Origin: Methylobacterium amylolyticum
GTDB taxonomy: Bacteria > Pseudomonadota > Alphaproteobacteria > Rhizobiales > Beijerinckiaceae
Length of the DNA: 64,000 bases
Direction: 5' to 3'
Assembly: GCF_030700245.1 (NCBI RefSeq)
Contig: NZ_JAUYZI010000024.1
Span: 36,948-100,947 of the forward strand
Shown here: positions 24,099 to 32,313 of the stretch, in pieces
How the letters are laid out: every line of letters begins with the position of its first letter
Numbering within the stretch: the stretch's first letter is position 1
The notes under the pieces: model-generated
The model's input: the letters and a program-made list of their open reading frames with translations, nothing else
Told to the model about the DNA's origin: nothing
The model's database searches: none
Program-made: the position numbers and the translations under genes

Positions 24099-27079
24099 GC
24101 GACGGGGCGGGCGAGCGCTACGTTTCCTGGAAGCTCGCGCGCCCGGCAGTCGAGGGGCACGAAGTCGAGATCGTTCGAGCGCTCGGCATCGCGTGGCAGG
24201 CCGGCCAGCGCGATCACATCACCTGCCCGTATCCCGGTCACGGCGGTGCCAAGGACTGGCGGCTCAACAGCAAGGGTCGCGGTATCTGCACCTGCACGCA
24301 GCCACACACGGACAGCGTTTTCGATATCGCGATGAAGGTCGAGGGCCTGGACGCCGAGCAGGCCAAGATCCGCTGCGTCGAGATCATCGGACGGACCGAC
24401 CTGATCCGCACGAAGTCGGGCGCCGGAGCGGGGCAGGCAACCGATGCCGAGAGCCTAATGCGAGCGCCGGCCGAGCGCCGCGACGACGCTCTACCCCGCG
24501 CCTACCTCGCCCACCGTCTTGGGATCGAAGCCGATGCGGTGCTGATGCCGACCACGCCCACGGTCGGCCTGCGCGCGCTGGGGTACTTCGATCCGCCCAA
24601 GGGCAAGGGGACGGGCAAACCGATCCACGTCGGCGATTTCCCCTGCGCCGTGTTCGGCCAGATCGACGCCGAAGCCCGACGGCACGCCCATCGGATCTAC
24701 GTCGCCCCCGGCGGCGCCGGGAAGGCCGACCTCGGTATGGCCGGCAACGGTACGATGCGCGACGCCAAGAAGTCGGCCAAGCGCGTCGGCGAGGAGAGCA
24801 CGGCCGGTCGCGCCGCGATCTGGGGCGACGCGCACCGCGCGCCCTGGTGCATCATCGCGGAAGGCATCGAGACCGCCGCCGCCGTCGCCCACGCATTCCG
24901 GCCGGAGGTCGAAGCTGGAGCGGTCTACGTCGCTGCCGGGATCAACGCGGGCGGCATCGAGAGCTTCATCCCGTGGCCCGAGACGGCGCGGGTGACGGTC
25001 GCGGCCGATCGCGATGAGGCGGTGAAGATCACCAGCCCCAATCCCTCGCGGCGAGGCGAGACGGCGGCGCGTCGGTTCGGCATCCGGCACCACGAGCGCA
25101 TCGCAATCAGCTTTGCCCTGGCGGGGTCGCCGGGCTGCTCCAAGGACTGGCTCGACGTGCACGTCGAGCAAGGCGTTGAGGCGGTCCGCGCCGGCATCCT
25201 GGCGGCCGTCGCGTTCACGGCGACGGCGGAGGAGGTCGAGGACGAGCAGCGCCGGACGGAGGAATTGGACGAGTTGCGGCGCGTCGAGCGCGACTACCCG
25301 CTGCCGGATCTGGAGGGCTTGTCTCTATCCTACGAGCGCACCCGGAAGGGTCGCGTGCGCGTACATCACTGGGTCAAGGGCGATGAAGGCGTGCCGGTCC
25401 CGGTGCCGGTCGCCTCCCCTTTCGGCGTGACGGCGCGCCTACGGTACGTCGATCAGGGCGACGCCTATGGCCTGCGGCTCGTGGTCGAGGACATGGGCGG
25501 CAAGCGCCGCGAGATCGACGTGGACCGGGCCACCTTCGCCAAGCAGGGCGCGGCCGAGACACGGGCCATGCTCTATGGTGCGGGTATGCGCGCCGAGGGC
25601 GACGGTGAGCACATCGCCGTCAAGGCGCTCAAGGCGGCCGACCCCGAAGCCGAGATCGCGGTGGTGCGCCGCCCCGGGTGGCACGACCTGGAGGACGGGG
25701 GCGACAAGTTCTTCGTCTGCCCATCGGGGGAGATCATCGGCCTACCGCCAGGTCGCGCGCTGGAGCTATCGAACGGATCGCGCATCAGCGAGGTCATCGC
25801 GCGAGGCGGGACGCTGGAGGGGTGGAAGGCGGCCATCGCAGCGGCGGCTGAAGTCACGCGCTGCCCTCACTGGACGATCGGAACGCTGGCCGGCTTTGCG
25901 GCCGTCCTGATCTCCCTCACCGACCACGCGAGTTGCGGCATCAATCTCTCCGGGTACACATCCGGCGGTAAGACCACGTCGCAGCGCCTCGCCGTATCTG
26001 TCTGGTCGCGAGCCGCGCTCGACCAGCGCGACAGCCTGCTTCAGAGCGCCCGCGCCACTGCGAACGGCCTAGAAGGCATGGCGTCGCGCGCCAGCGGCAC
26101 CATTCTGGCCTTGGACGACCTGGGACACCTCCACGGCAAGGAGCTGGGCCGGATCATTTACTCGCTGTCGAGCGGCGTCGGGAAAGGTCGCATGACCGCC
26201 GACGCCAAGATGCGAGCATCCTACGTCTGGTCGACGTTCGTGATCCTGTCCTCCGAGAAATCGCTGGAAGAAAAGGTCCGGGGCGAAGGTGGCGAGTGGA
26301 CCGGCGGCATGGCCGCGCGGATCCCCGACATCGACATCGACGGCGTCGACCGCTCTGTAGATCGATCCATCATGGCCAGGATCGAGGCCGTCGATCAGCA
26401 CTTCGGCCATGCCGGTCCAGCCTTCGTGCGGGCGCTGGTTTCCCACGGGCTCCACCGCGAAGCGGCCGCGATCCGGGAAGGCATCGACAACACGGCCAGC
26501 CGGTTCGCTGGCCGCGGAGCGGAGAGCGCACGGAAGCGAGCTGCCCTGCCATTCGCGATCATGCTCACGGCCGGCCGCATGGCCAGGGACAAGTTCGGCC
26601 TTCTGCCGGCCGGTATGGACATTGAGGGCGCCATCAAATGGGCCTGGGAGAGCTTCGGCGCCTCCACGGATGCCATCGCCCTCGACCCTGAGGCGCAGGC
26701 GATCCACGGACTACAGGCTTGGATCGCCGAACGCTGGGACACCAGCATCCACCGCAACGATCTCGACACATCGCAGGGTGACCGTCGGCCAAATCAACGT
26801 GCTGATGGCTGGTATAGCGACAAAGCCGTTTTCATTCCGACCCGAAACATAGTAGCCGCCGCAGGCGGCGCCCTGAAAGAAAGTGAGATTGCAAGAGTCC
26901 TCAAAACGCGTGGGTTGATCTGTCAAACGAAGAGCGAAAAACATCTTTACATTGATTACATTCCGAAAATCGGAAGTGTTAAGGCATACGCCCTTAGTCG
27001 ATCTGAGTTTGGTCACACTGGACGAGACAACCCGCTGGAGCCCCCGGTATTCAAGGTCCACGAAGGGGGGCGGTACTGA
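24095..27079 (+). CDS. Phage replicative primase-helicase (Toprim plus DUF927-type ATPase)
   Basis: About 994 residues. An N-terminal zinc-binding primase-type region (DHITCPYPGHGGAKDWRL with a later CTC) is followed by a Toprim-like domain (WCIIAEGIETAAAVAHAF, then RVTVAADRDEA). The DUF927-type helicase domain has Walker A SGYTSGGKTTSQRLA near residue 620 and Walker B ILALDDLGH near 670. The start is taken as TTG 24095 in a TTGA overlap with the helicase stop, because no ATG occurs before residue 80. The C-terminal 90 residues are less GC-rich. It should prime and unwind at the phage origin. Confidence 0.85.
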   Translation: MSDGAGERYVSWKLARPAVEGHEVEIVRALGIAWQAGQRDHITCPYPGHGGAKDWRLNSKGRGICTCTQPHTDSVFDIAMKVEGLDAEQAKIRCVEIIGRTDLIRTKSGAGAGQATDAESLMRAPAERRDDALPRAYLAHRLGIEADAVLMPTTPTVGLRALGYFDPPKGKGTGKPIHVGDFPCAVFGQIDAEARRHAHRIYVAPGGAGKADLGMAGNGTMRDAKKSAKRVGEESTAGRAAIWGDAHRAPWCIIAEGIETAAAVAHAFRPEVEAGAVYVAAGINAGGIESFIPWPETARVTVAADRDEAVKITSPNPSRRGETAARRFGIRHHERIAISFALAGSPGCSKDWLDVHVEQGVEAVRAGILAAVAFTATAEEVEDEQRRTEELDELRRVERDYPLPDLEGLSLSYERTRKGRVRVHHWVKGDEGVPVPVPVASPFGVTARLRYVDQGDAYGLRLVVEDMGGKRREIDVDRATFAKQGAAETRAMLYGAGMRAEGDGEHIAVKALKAADPEAEIAVVRRPGWHDLEDGGDKFFVCPSGEIIGLPPGRALELSNGSRISEVIARGGTLEGWKAAIAAAAEVTRCPHWTIGTLAGFAAVLISLTDHASCGINLSGYTSGGKTTSQRLAVSVWSRAALDQRDSLLQSARATANGLEGMASRASGTILALDDLGHLHGKELGRIIYSLSSGVGKGRMTADAKMRASYVWSTFVILSSEKSLEEKVRGEGGEWTGGMAARIPDIDIDGVDRSVDRSIMARIEAVDQHFGHAGPAFVRALVSHGLHREAAAIREGIDNTASRFAGRGAESARKRAALPFAIMLTAGRMARDKFGLLPAGMDIEGAIKWAWESFGASTDAIALDPEAQAIHGLQAWIAERWDTSIHRNDLDTSQGDRRPNQRADGWYSDKAVFIPTRNIVAAAGGALKESEIARVLKTRGLICQTKSEKHLYIDYIPKIGSVKAYALSRSEFGHTGRDNPLEPPVFKVHEGGRY

Positions 27080-27816
27080 TGGATCTGGCCGCCTTTTTCG
27101 CCGAGACCGCGGCTTCGGTCGACCTCATGAAGACCGCCGAATTTCCCACCTTTCCCAATCCGGCGGGGCCTAGTGGGAACGGTCAAGTATCTGAAAAACA
27201 AAGCATTTCCCACCTTTCCCACCTTTCCCACTCGCAAAGTGGGGACCGTGGTTTGCCTGACGCGGAAAGCTTTCAGGCGGGTGCGCACGTGTGCGCGGGG
27301 GCGCCCGCACGCGAGTACTCCCCGCAGGGGGTGGGAAACGTGGGAAAGGTGGGAAATGCCAATCAAAACAACGGTCTTTCTTTCCCACTAGATTCTTCAA
27401 AATTGGGAAAGGTGGGAAAAGAGGCGTCGCCCCCCGAGGCTGTGCCCCTGCTGGCCGCCGACGGGCTCGCGCTCTGGCGCGCCGGACTCGCCCGCCTCGT
27501 CGCTATCGACCCCGAGCGGTCGCCCCGTGAGGTCGGCTACCGGGCCGGCGAGTGGCCGCGGGTCTACCAGCGCGCGTTGGCCTTCCTCGACGAGTTCGGG
27601 GCGCAGGCTGAGGCGCTGGGCTGGACCGCTCCGCGCCTGTTCGGCGTGCACTTCGAGATTGGTATCGTCCGGGTCGACTGCTGCGGGGCGCTGGTGTTGC
27701 CGATCGGTGGCCCGGTCCGGGCCATCACGGCGACGGAAATTTCGCTTGGCCACCTGACCCACCGTGAGAAGCCCGGCCAGACGCCGGGGCCGCCGATCTG
27801 GGAATTCGGCCGATGA
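27079..27816 (+). CDS. Phage replication-region protein carrying iterons
   Basis: 245 residues, start ATG 27079 in a TGATG junction with the primase gene. Residues 20-115 are low-complexity (FPTFPNP; SHLSHLSHS; VGNVGKVGNA; LGKVGKE) because the DNA there is built of 9-bp TTTCCCACC repeats in both orientations. The C-terminal 125 residues look like a folded domain (LWRAGLARLVAIDPERSPRE; GWTAPRLFGVHFEIGIVRVD). This is reminiscent of lambda O, an initiator whose gene contains the origin, but I recognise no homology. It may be an origin-binding initiator or merely host the origin. Confidence 0.65.
   Translation: MDLAAFFAETAASVDLMKTAEFPTFPNPAGPSGNGQVSEKQSISHLSHLSHSQSGDRGLPDAESFQAGAHVCAGAPAREYSPQGVGNVGKVGNANQNNGLSFPLDSSKLGKVGKEASPPEAVPLLAADGLALWRAGLARLVAIDPERSPREVGYRAGEWPRVYQRALAFLDEFGAQAEALGWTAPRLFGVHFEIGIVRVDCCGALVLPIGGPVRAITATEISLGHLTHREKPGQTPGPPIWEFGR
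27142..27419. repeat. 9-bp iteron array, candidate replication origin
   Basis: Consensus TTTCCCACC (inverse GGTGGGAAA). Forward-strand copies: 27142-27150, 27151-27159 (TTTCCCAAT), 27206-27214, 27215-27223, 27224-27232 and 27381-27389 (the last two ending ACT). Inverse copies: 27330-27338, 27339-27347 (CGTGGGAAA), 27348-27356, 27402-27410 (ATTGGGAAA) and 27411-27419; a partial GTGGGAAC is at 27173. Most are tandem without spacers. The AT-rich stretch 27181-27205 lies inside. Iterons of this kind bind initiator proteins at phage and plasmid origins. Confidence 0.75.
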
Positions 27817-28073
27817 TCGCCGCGTCTGACCGTTTCGGCCCGTGGGCCGACGGCCTCGACCGCACCGAGCGCGTCGCCCGGCTGCGCAGCCTGCGTGCCA
27901 TCACCCGCCTGTCGCTCGGGCCTCGCGGGCACGCCTTCGTTGAGACCCTGCGCCAGGCCGAGACCGATCTGGATCAACTTGAGCCCGCCCTGCGCCAGCT
28001 CGACGCCCTGGCCGCGCTCGACCGCCGGTCGGTGCTCTGCTCGTTCGCCGCCCTTCACCGCCCCGCAGTTTGA
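27813..28073 (+). CDS. Small helical phage protein
   Basis: 86 residues with ATGA overlap to the preceding gene. Almost wholly alpha-helical: RTERVARLRSLRAITRLSLG, ETLRQAETDLDQLEPALRQL, then ALAALDRRSVLCSF. No motif is recognised. Position between the iteron gene and the NusG-like gene suggests early expression. Confidence 0.6.
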   Translation: MIAASDRFGPWADGLDRTERVARLRSLRAITRLSLGPRGHAFVETLRQAETDLDQLEPALRQLDALAALDRRSVLCSFAALHRPAV

Positions 28074-28083
28074 GGCTTTTGCC

Positions 28084-28452
28084 ATGTCCGAGGTCGCAGC
28101 ATTCGAGTTTCCCCACGAGTTCGGCGAACCGAGCACCTACCGGGAGACCATGGCCGCGCTCGACCGCGACGCTGCGTCATTGCCAGATGAGGGTCCGATC
28201 GCTGAACTCGTGGCCGCGATCGGCTCTGAACTGTCACGATGTGTCATCGCCGACCGTGGTTCCTGGGAGTGTGTCCCATTCCTGCGCCCCTACGGCATGG
28301 ACGCAGCCCGCCTGACCGGTTCTGTCCGTGGCATGCGGGCGATCTGCCAGAAGGCCGCCGGTCTTGATCCGCGACGCGGCGAGATGCGCCGGGACATGAT
28401 CGACAAGTCCTGGGACTGCATCTCGGCCGGCGGCTACGTGTGGATGGCTTGA
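28084..28452 (+). CDS. Hypothetical phage protein
   Basis: 122 residues from ATG 28084 (MSEVAAFEFPHEFGEPSTYR). Contains LVAAIGSELSRCVIADRGSW and MRAICQKAAGLDPRRGEMRR and ends GGYVWMA. No domain is known. The stop overlaps the ATG of the NusG-like gene (TGATG), implying coordinated synthesis with the putative antiterminator. Confidence 0.55.
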   Translation: MSEVAAFEFPHEFGEPSTYRETMAALDRDAASLPDEGPIAELVAAIGSELSRCVIADRGSWECVPFLRPYGMDAARLTGSVRGMRAICQKAAGLDPRRGEMRRDMIDKSWDCISAGGYVWMA

Positions 28453-29150
28453 TGGCCCGCCCCGGCAAGCGTGAACGCGAGCGCGAGCGTCGGCAGCGGA
28501 AGGCCGAGCGCCGGGCGCAGGCGGCCGCGGGCATGGCCCCGCCGCAGGACGCCGCCGCGGCCACGGTGGAGCCCGTCAGGGGCGCCTTCGCGGCTGTGAT
28601 CGACGACACCTTGTGCTGGCATCTGGCACGCACCAAACCGCTTCTTGGGCCGCTCGGTCGCCAGCACCTCGACGAAGCCCTGAAGGAGGGCCAGGTCCGC
28701 GCCTACCGGCCCCGGGCCTCCGAGGTCGTCGTGCGGCGTGGTCGGCGCGTCGTTCGGCATGTGCCGCTGTTGATCCGCACTCTAATCATCGGCGTCCGGG
28801 ATCGCGATCACCTCGACACGGTGGCGGCCCTGCCGGGCGTCGCCGAGATCGTTTCGCATCCGGAGGACGAAGGGAACGCCGAGGGCAACGTCGCCGGGGT
28901 CGTGATGCGACCCGCCCGCCTCGATCCTGTGGCGCTTCAGGGCTTCATGATTGCGCTGGCGGCCGGCGAGATTGTCCGCCCGGTCGGCATCTCCGTCGGC
29001 GAGCAGGTCGTGGTGATGACCGGGTCGTTCGCGAGCTTCCCGGCCGTCGTCGAGGCGATCCTGCCCGGCGACCGAATCAAGGTCGCGGTTTCAATCTTCG
29101 GCCGTCCCTCGCCAGTGGAACTCGGGATTGCCGACGTGCAGCGCGTGTAA
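28452..29150 (+). CDS. Phage-encoded NusG-like protein
   Basis: 232 residues. A basic, Arg/Glu-rich leader (1-30) is followed by an NGN-like domain (WHLARTKPLLGPLGRQHLDE, VVVRRGRRVVRHVPLLIRTL, LPGVAEIVSHPED). The C-terminal KOW domain VGEQVVVMTGSFASFPAVVE, then RIKVAVSIFGRPSPVELGIA is the classic NusG signature. Host NusG binds RNA polymerase to suppress pausing; specialised paralogues (RfaH, LoaP) act as operon-specific antiterminators. It is the last gene before a 200-base gap and the late genes, so an antitermination role for late transcription fits. Role inferred. Confidence 0.8.
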   Translation: MARPGKRERERERRQRKAERRAQAAAGMAPPQDAAAATVEPVRGAFAAVIDDTLCWHLARTKPLLGPLGRQHLDEALKEGQVRAYRPRASEVVVRRGRRVVRHVPLLIRTLIIGVRDRDHLDTVAALPGVAEIVSHPEDEGNAEGNVAGVVMRPARLDPVALQGFMIALAAGEIVRPVGISVGEQVVVMTGSFASFPAVVEAILPGDRIKVAVSIFGRPSPVELGIADVQRV

Positions 29151-29348
29151 TATATCCATTCGATCTTCAGGCGTTGTCGCCGCTTAACTCCGCCATCGTG
29201 CGTTGAGTGGAGCCGCGACGGAGACGGCGGGACCCGCTCCTCTACAATGGCCACGCGAGCAGCGAACCGTGCCATGGCGTGGCACGATCGGGCGGTCTGA
29301 ACGCATTCATCTGTGGACGATCTGCCTCGTTAGCGCATACGATCCGGC
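29151..29348. other. Gap before late genes
   Basis: 198 bases without a gene. It begins with an AT-rich stretch (TAATATATCCATTCGATCTTC) just after the NusG-like stop. A promoter or an antitermination recognition site could be here, but I see no clear hairpin or consensus. Confidence 0.35.
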
Positions 29349-29621
29349 ATGTTCTACACGTCGGTGCTCTTCATGGCCCTCGTGGGGGTGCCCAGCGCGA
29401 TTGGCGGCTTGTTCCTCTATGGTAAGGGAGGTGCAGTCCTGTTCGGAGGCGTCGGCGCCGTGTTGGGCTTCGGGCTTTTGCTGCTTGTGGCAGATCGGCT
29501 ACCCATCAACTTCGAGGACTGGATCGTCAACGTCATCACCGCGCTGTTCATCATAGTCCCGGTTGTCAGCATGATCTGGGCGGCTGCCACCTACATCGTG
29601 AGCAACTGGGGCGTTTATTGA
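29349..29621 (+). CDS. Three-helix membrane protein of prophage
   Basis: 90 residues with three hydrophobic helices: VLFMALVGVPSAIGGLFLY, GGVGAVLGFGLLLLVA and ALFIIVPVVSMIWAAATYIV. Small three-helix proteins include holins, but this one sits in front of the terminase genes, not the lysis cassette, so I do not name it. Its stop overlaps the TTG of the HNH gene. Confidence 0.65.
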   Translation: MFYTSVLFMALVGVPSAIGGLFLYGKGGAVLFGGVGAVLGFGLLLLVADRLPINFEDWIVNVITALFIIVPVVSMIWAAATYIVSNWGVY

Positions 29622-29947
29622 AGCTCGATCCGCGCCGTCAGTACGACGAGCGCCGTCGCCGCGATCAGCCCTGGCGCAGGCTCTACCACCTGGCACGGTG
29701 GCGTCGGATCCGGGCCGGGCAGCTCAAGCGCCAGCCCTTGTGCGAGCGCTGCCTGGGCAACGGTGTGATCACTCCCGCCACCGTGTGCCACCACGTGGTG
29801 CCGCACCGGGGCGACGAAGCGCTGTTCTGGGCTGGGCCGTTCGCATCGTCCTGTGCGGACTGCCACGACATCGACGAGGGCCGCATCGAGCGCGGTGGTC
29901 AGGCGCGGCAGACCCTCGATGCCGATGGCTGGCCGATCACCGGGTAG
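29618..29947 (+). CDS. HNH endonuclease
   Basis: A 109-residue HNH nuclease. CERCLGNG (zinc cysteines) precedes VCHHVVPHRGDEALFW (HNH histidines) and SCADCHDID (second CxxC and terminal catalytic His). The N-terminus is Arg-rich. It starts at TTG 29618, overlapping the upstream stop. Phage HNH proteins next to terminase genes stimulate cos/pac cleavage during packaging, as shown for HK97-like phages. Confidence 0.88.
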   Translation: MKLDPRRQYDERRRRDQPWRRLYHLARWRRIRAGQLKRQPLCERCLGNGVITPATVCHHVVPHRGDEALFWAGPFASSCADCHDIDEGRIERGGQARQTLDADGWPITG

Positions 29948-29959
29948 GGGGAGGATTCG

Positions 29960-30208
29960 ATGCCGGACATTCGACGCGAGGTGATCCACCGTCAGGACGT
30001 TCGCTGCTTCATCGGCAAGGCTGAACTGGAGGCTCTGGTTGGCCGGTATGCCCTGGAGCAAGCCGGCTACGCGCCCGACGCTCCGAACCTCAAGGTCAAG
30101 GTCACCTTCGAAGACGAGACTGCCGGGTCGCCGTCCTATAGGATTGGAACAAAGGCCAAGGTTGAGATCGTCGAGACGCTGGATCCGGCCAACAACGTTC
30201 AGGGGTAG
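29960..30208 (+). CDS. Small hypothetical phage protein
   Basis: 82 residues from ATG 29960 with GGGGAGGATTCG upstream. Sequence: a helical start (MPDIRREVIHRQDVRCFIGK), ALEQAGYAPD, then a beta-rich end (LKVKVTFEDETAGS; KAKVEIVETL). Located between HNH and the small terminase, so probably part of the packaging/late operon. No family. Confidence 0.65.
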   Translation: MPDIRREVIHRQDVRCFIGKAELEALVGRYALEQAGYAPDAPNLKVKVTFEDETAGSPSYRIGTKAKVEIVETLDPANNVQG

Positions 30209-30298
30209 GGGGGGCGGGTCAAAAGTCTCCAGGTTGGGGAGCAGCAACCGAATGGGGACCCGAACGCGAAACTCTGCAAGTTTTGAGGAAATTCTGGG

Positions 30299-30787
30299 AT
30301 GGGTGCTCGCGGCCCCCGCAAAAAGCTAGCGCAGATCGACAAGCTCGACGGCAACCCTAGCAACCGGCCGATCTTCAACGCCCAGGTCGAGGCGTTCGGC
30401 GAGGCGTTCGTCCCGGAGCATCTGCCGGACGACGCGCGAGGTTGCATTGAGGTCGTGAAGCGCTCGATGCCGCCGAAGATCTACGCGGCGCTCGACACCT
30501 TCGTGCTCTCGGCGTTCGCGATGGCCTGGGCGGTCCACAAGCGGGCCTCGCACGCAATCGCCGATCCCGAATTCGAGTGGATCGTCGTCAACGGACAGGG
30601 AAGTCAGTCGCCGAATCCATGGCTGCGCACGCTCAACAGTCAGGCGGCGGTGATGGCGTCCCTCGGCGACCGGCTCGGGCTCAACCCCAAGGCGCGCGCC
30701 GATCTCAAGCTGCCTGCCGCAAAGCCTCAGTCGAAATTCGACGGCCTGATCGGGCAGAACGGGTCATCGCCTTCGTTGAACGCCTGA
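30299..30787 (+). CDS. terS: Phage terminase small subunit, P27 family
   Basis: 162 residues starting GARGPRKKLAQIDKLDGNPS. It has the P27 family layout: an N-terminal basic G-x-R-G/P segment, helical middle (YAALDTFVLSAFAMAWAVHK), and the family-typical ending NPKARADLKLP followed by KFDGLIGQ. Small terminase recognises the packaging site and recruits the large subunit. It overlaps the large terminase reading frame by at least 50 bases in another frame. Confidence 0.88.
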   Translation: MGARGPRKKLAQIDKLDGNPSNRPIFNAQVEAFGEAFVPEHLPDDARGCIEVVKRSMPPKIYAALDTFVLSAFAMAWAVHKRASHAIADPEFEWIVVNGQGSQSPNPWLRTLNSQAAVMASLGDRLGLNPKARADLKLPAAKPQSKFDGLIGQNGSSPSLNA

Positions 30788-32313
30788 CCGTACCGTCGGG
30801 CGAGGGACAGGGCGGCCCCTTTCGGCTGCGCGAGTGGCAGAAGCGGTTCATCCGGGCGATCTACACCCCGCACGCGCGGAACGAGAAGGGTCAGGTGCTA
30901 CGGCGGGTGCGCCGCGCCATCCTCTCGATCGCGCGGAAGAACGGGAAGACGGCGCTGATTGCCGCCCTGGTGCTGGTCCACCTCGTCGGCCCCGAGGCGG
31001 TGCCGAACGGCGAGATCTACTCGGCGGCCAACGACCGGGAGCAGGCCGCCCAGGTCTTCAAGGTGGCTCGGCAGATCATCGAAGCGGAGCCCGAGCTGGC
31101 CTCGCTGATCAAGCCGATCCCCTCGACGAAGACGCTGGTGTGCTATTCGAACGGGTCGGTCTACCGCGCCCTGTCGGCGGAGGCCGGCACGAAGCACGGC
31201 CTCAACCCGACGTTCGTCATCTTCGACGAGCTGGCGCAGGCCCGGAACCGCGACCTCTACGACGTGCTCGACACGTCGTTCGGCGCCCGGGCCGAACCGC
31301 TGTTCGTGGTAATCTCGACGCAGTCGAACGACCCCCAGCACATCCTGTCGCAGCTCATCGACGACGGCTTGTCCGGGGTGGATCCGACCATCGTCTGTCA
31401 CCTCTACGAGGTGACGCTCGACTGCCCCGACATCTTCGACCCGAAGGTGTGGCGGCGGGCGAATCCGGCGCTGGGCGACTTCCGATCCCTGGCTGACCTG
31501 AAGGCGATAGCCGACAAGGCCCAGCGGATGCCGGCAGAGGAGCCGAAGTTCCGGAACCTCTACCTCAACCAGCGGGTCGCGCCGGTCGCCTCGCTGATCG
31601 CCCGGGCGGAGTGGGCAGCGTGCAAGGGCGCGGCTGCGTTCGCGGATGGCGAGCCGGTCTACCTCGCCCTCGACATGGCCGCGGTCGTCGACCTCGCGGC
31701 GCTGGTGATGGGCTCGGACGGCGCGACCACGCGGGTCGCGGCGCACTTCTGGAAGCCGGGGGACCTGCTCGTCGAGCACAGCCGGCGGGACTTCGGGTCG
31801 GGGCACCAGCAGTACGTGCTGTGGCGCGACGCCGGGCACCTGGAGGCGCACGACGGGCGCAGCATCGACGCGGCAGCGGTAGCGCTGCGGATTGCCGAGC
31901 TGTGCGGGCGCTACGACGTGCGCGGGCTGGCCTACGACCGCTGGCGCATGGACGTGCTGCGGCGCGAGCTGGACCGGGTCGGCCTGGAGACGCACCTCGA
32001 CGGCGAGCCGGGCGGTGGGCTGCGGCTGATCCCGTGGGGCCAGGGCTTCAAGGACATGGCCCCGGCAGTCGACGCGCTGGAGGCCGGGGTCCTGAACCGG
32101 ACGCTGGAGCAGCCGGGCCACCCTGTGCTCACCTGGAACGTGGCGAACGCCGTGGTCACCACCGACCCGGCCGGCAACCGCAAGATCGATAAGGCCAAGG
32201 CTCGGTTCCGGATCGACGGCGCGGTGGCGCTGGCGATGCTGCTGGGCCTGAAAGCGAGGGACCGGATGGACCCCACCTTCGACGCCGACGACTGGATCGC
32301 GAGCTACGCATGA
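30619..32313 (+). CDS. terL: Phage terminase large subunit
   Basis: ATPase: LSIARKNGKTALIAALVLVH is the Walker A region, FVIFDELAQARN Walker B, and VVISTQSN the coupling motif. Nuclease: LALDMAAVVDLAALV supplies an acidic pair, GLAYDRWRMDVL lies in the middle, and the final acidic residue is in FRIDGAVALAML. It packages DNA into proheads. The start is unresolved. Recognisable homology begins at RPDRAERVIAFVERL (about 30742), yet the nearest in-frame ATG is 30619, inside terS; only an ATT (30736) lies close. A rare start codon or terS-terL frameshifting is possible. Confidence 0.9.
   Translation: MAAHAQQSGGGDGVPRRPARAQPQGARRSQAACRKASVEIRRPDRAERVIAFVERLTVPSGEGQGGPFRLREWQKRFIRAIYTPHARNEKGQVLRRVRRAILSIARKNGKTALIAALVLVHLVGPEAVPNGEIYSAANDREQAAQVFKVARQIIEAEPELASLIKPIPSTKTLVCYSNGSVYRALSAEAGTKHGLNPTFVIFDELAQARNRDLYDVLDTSFGARAEPLFVVISTQSNDPQHILSQLIDDGLSGVDPTIVCHLYEVTLDCPDIFDPKVWRRANPALGDFRSLADLKAIADKAQRMPAEEPKFRNLYLNQRVAPVASLIARAEWAACKGAAAFADGEPVYLALDMAAVVDLAALVMGSDGATTRVAAHFWKPGDLLVEHSRRDFGSGHQQYVLWRDAGHLEAHDGRSIDAAAVALRIAELCGRYDVRGLAYDRWRMDVLRRELDRVGLETHLDGEPGGGLRLIPWGQGFKDMAPAVDALEAGVLNRTLEQPGHPVLTWNVANAVVTTDPAGNRKIDKAKARFRIDGAVALAMLLGLKARDRMDPTFDADDWIASYA

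Noticed and set aside
27142..27419. Iteron cluster considered as CRISPR or simple microsatellite
   Set aside because: Copies are 9 bases, in both orientations and without spacers of even length, so neither label fits.
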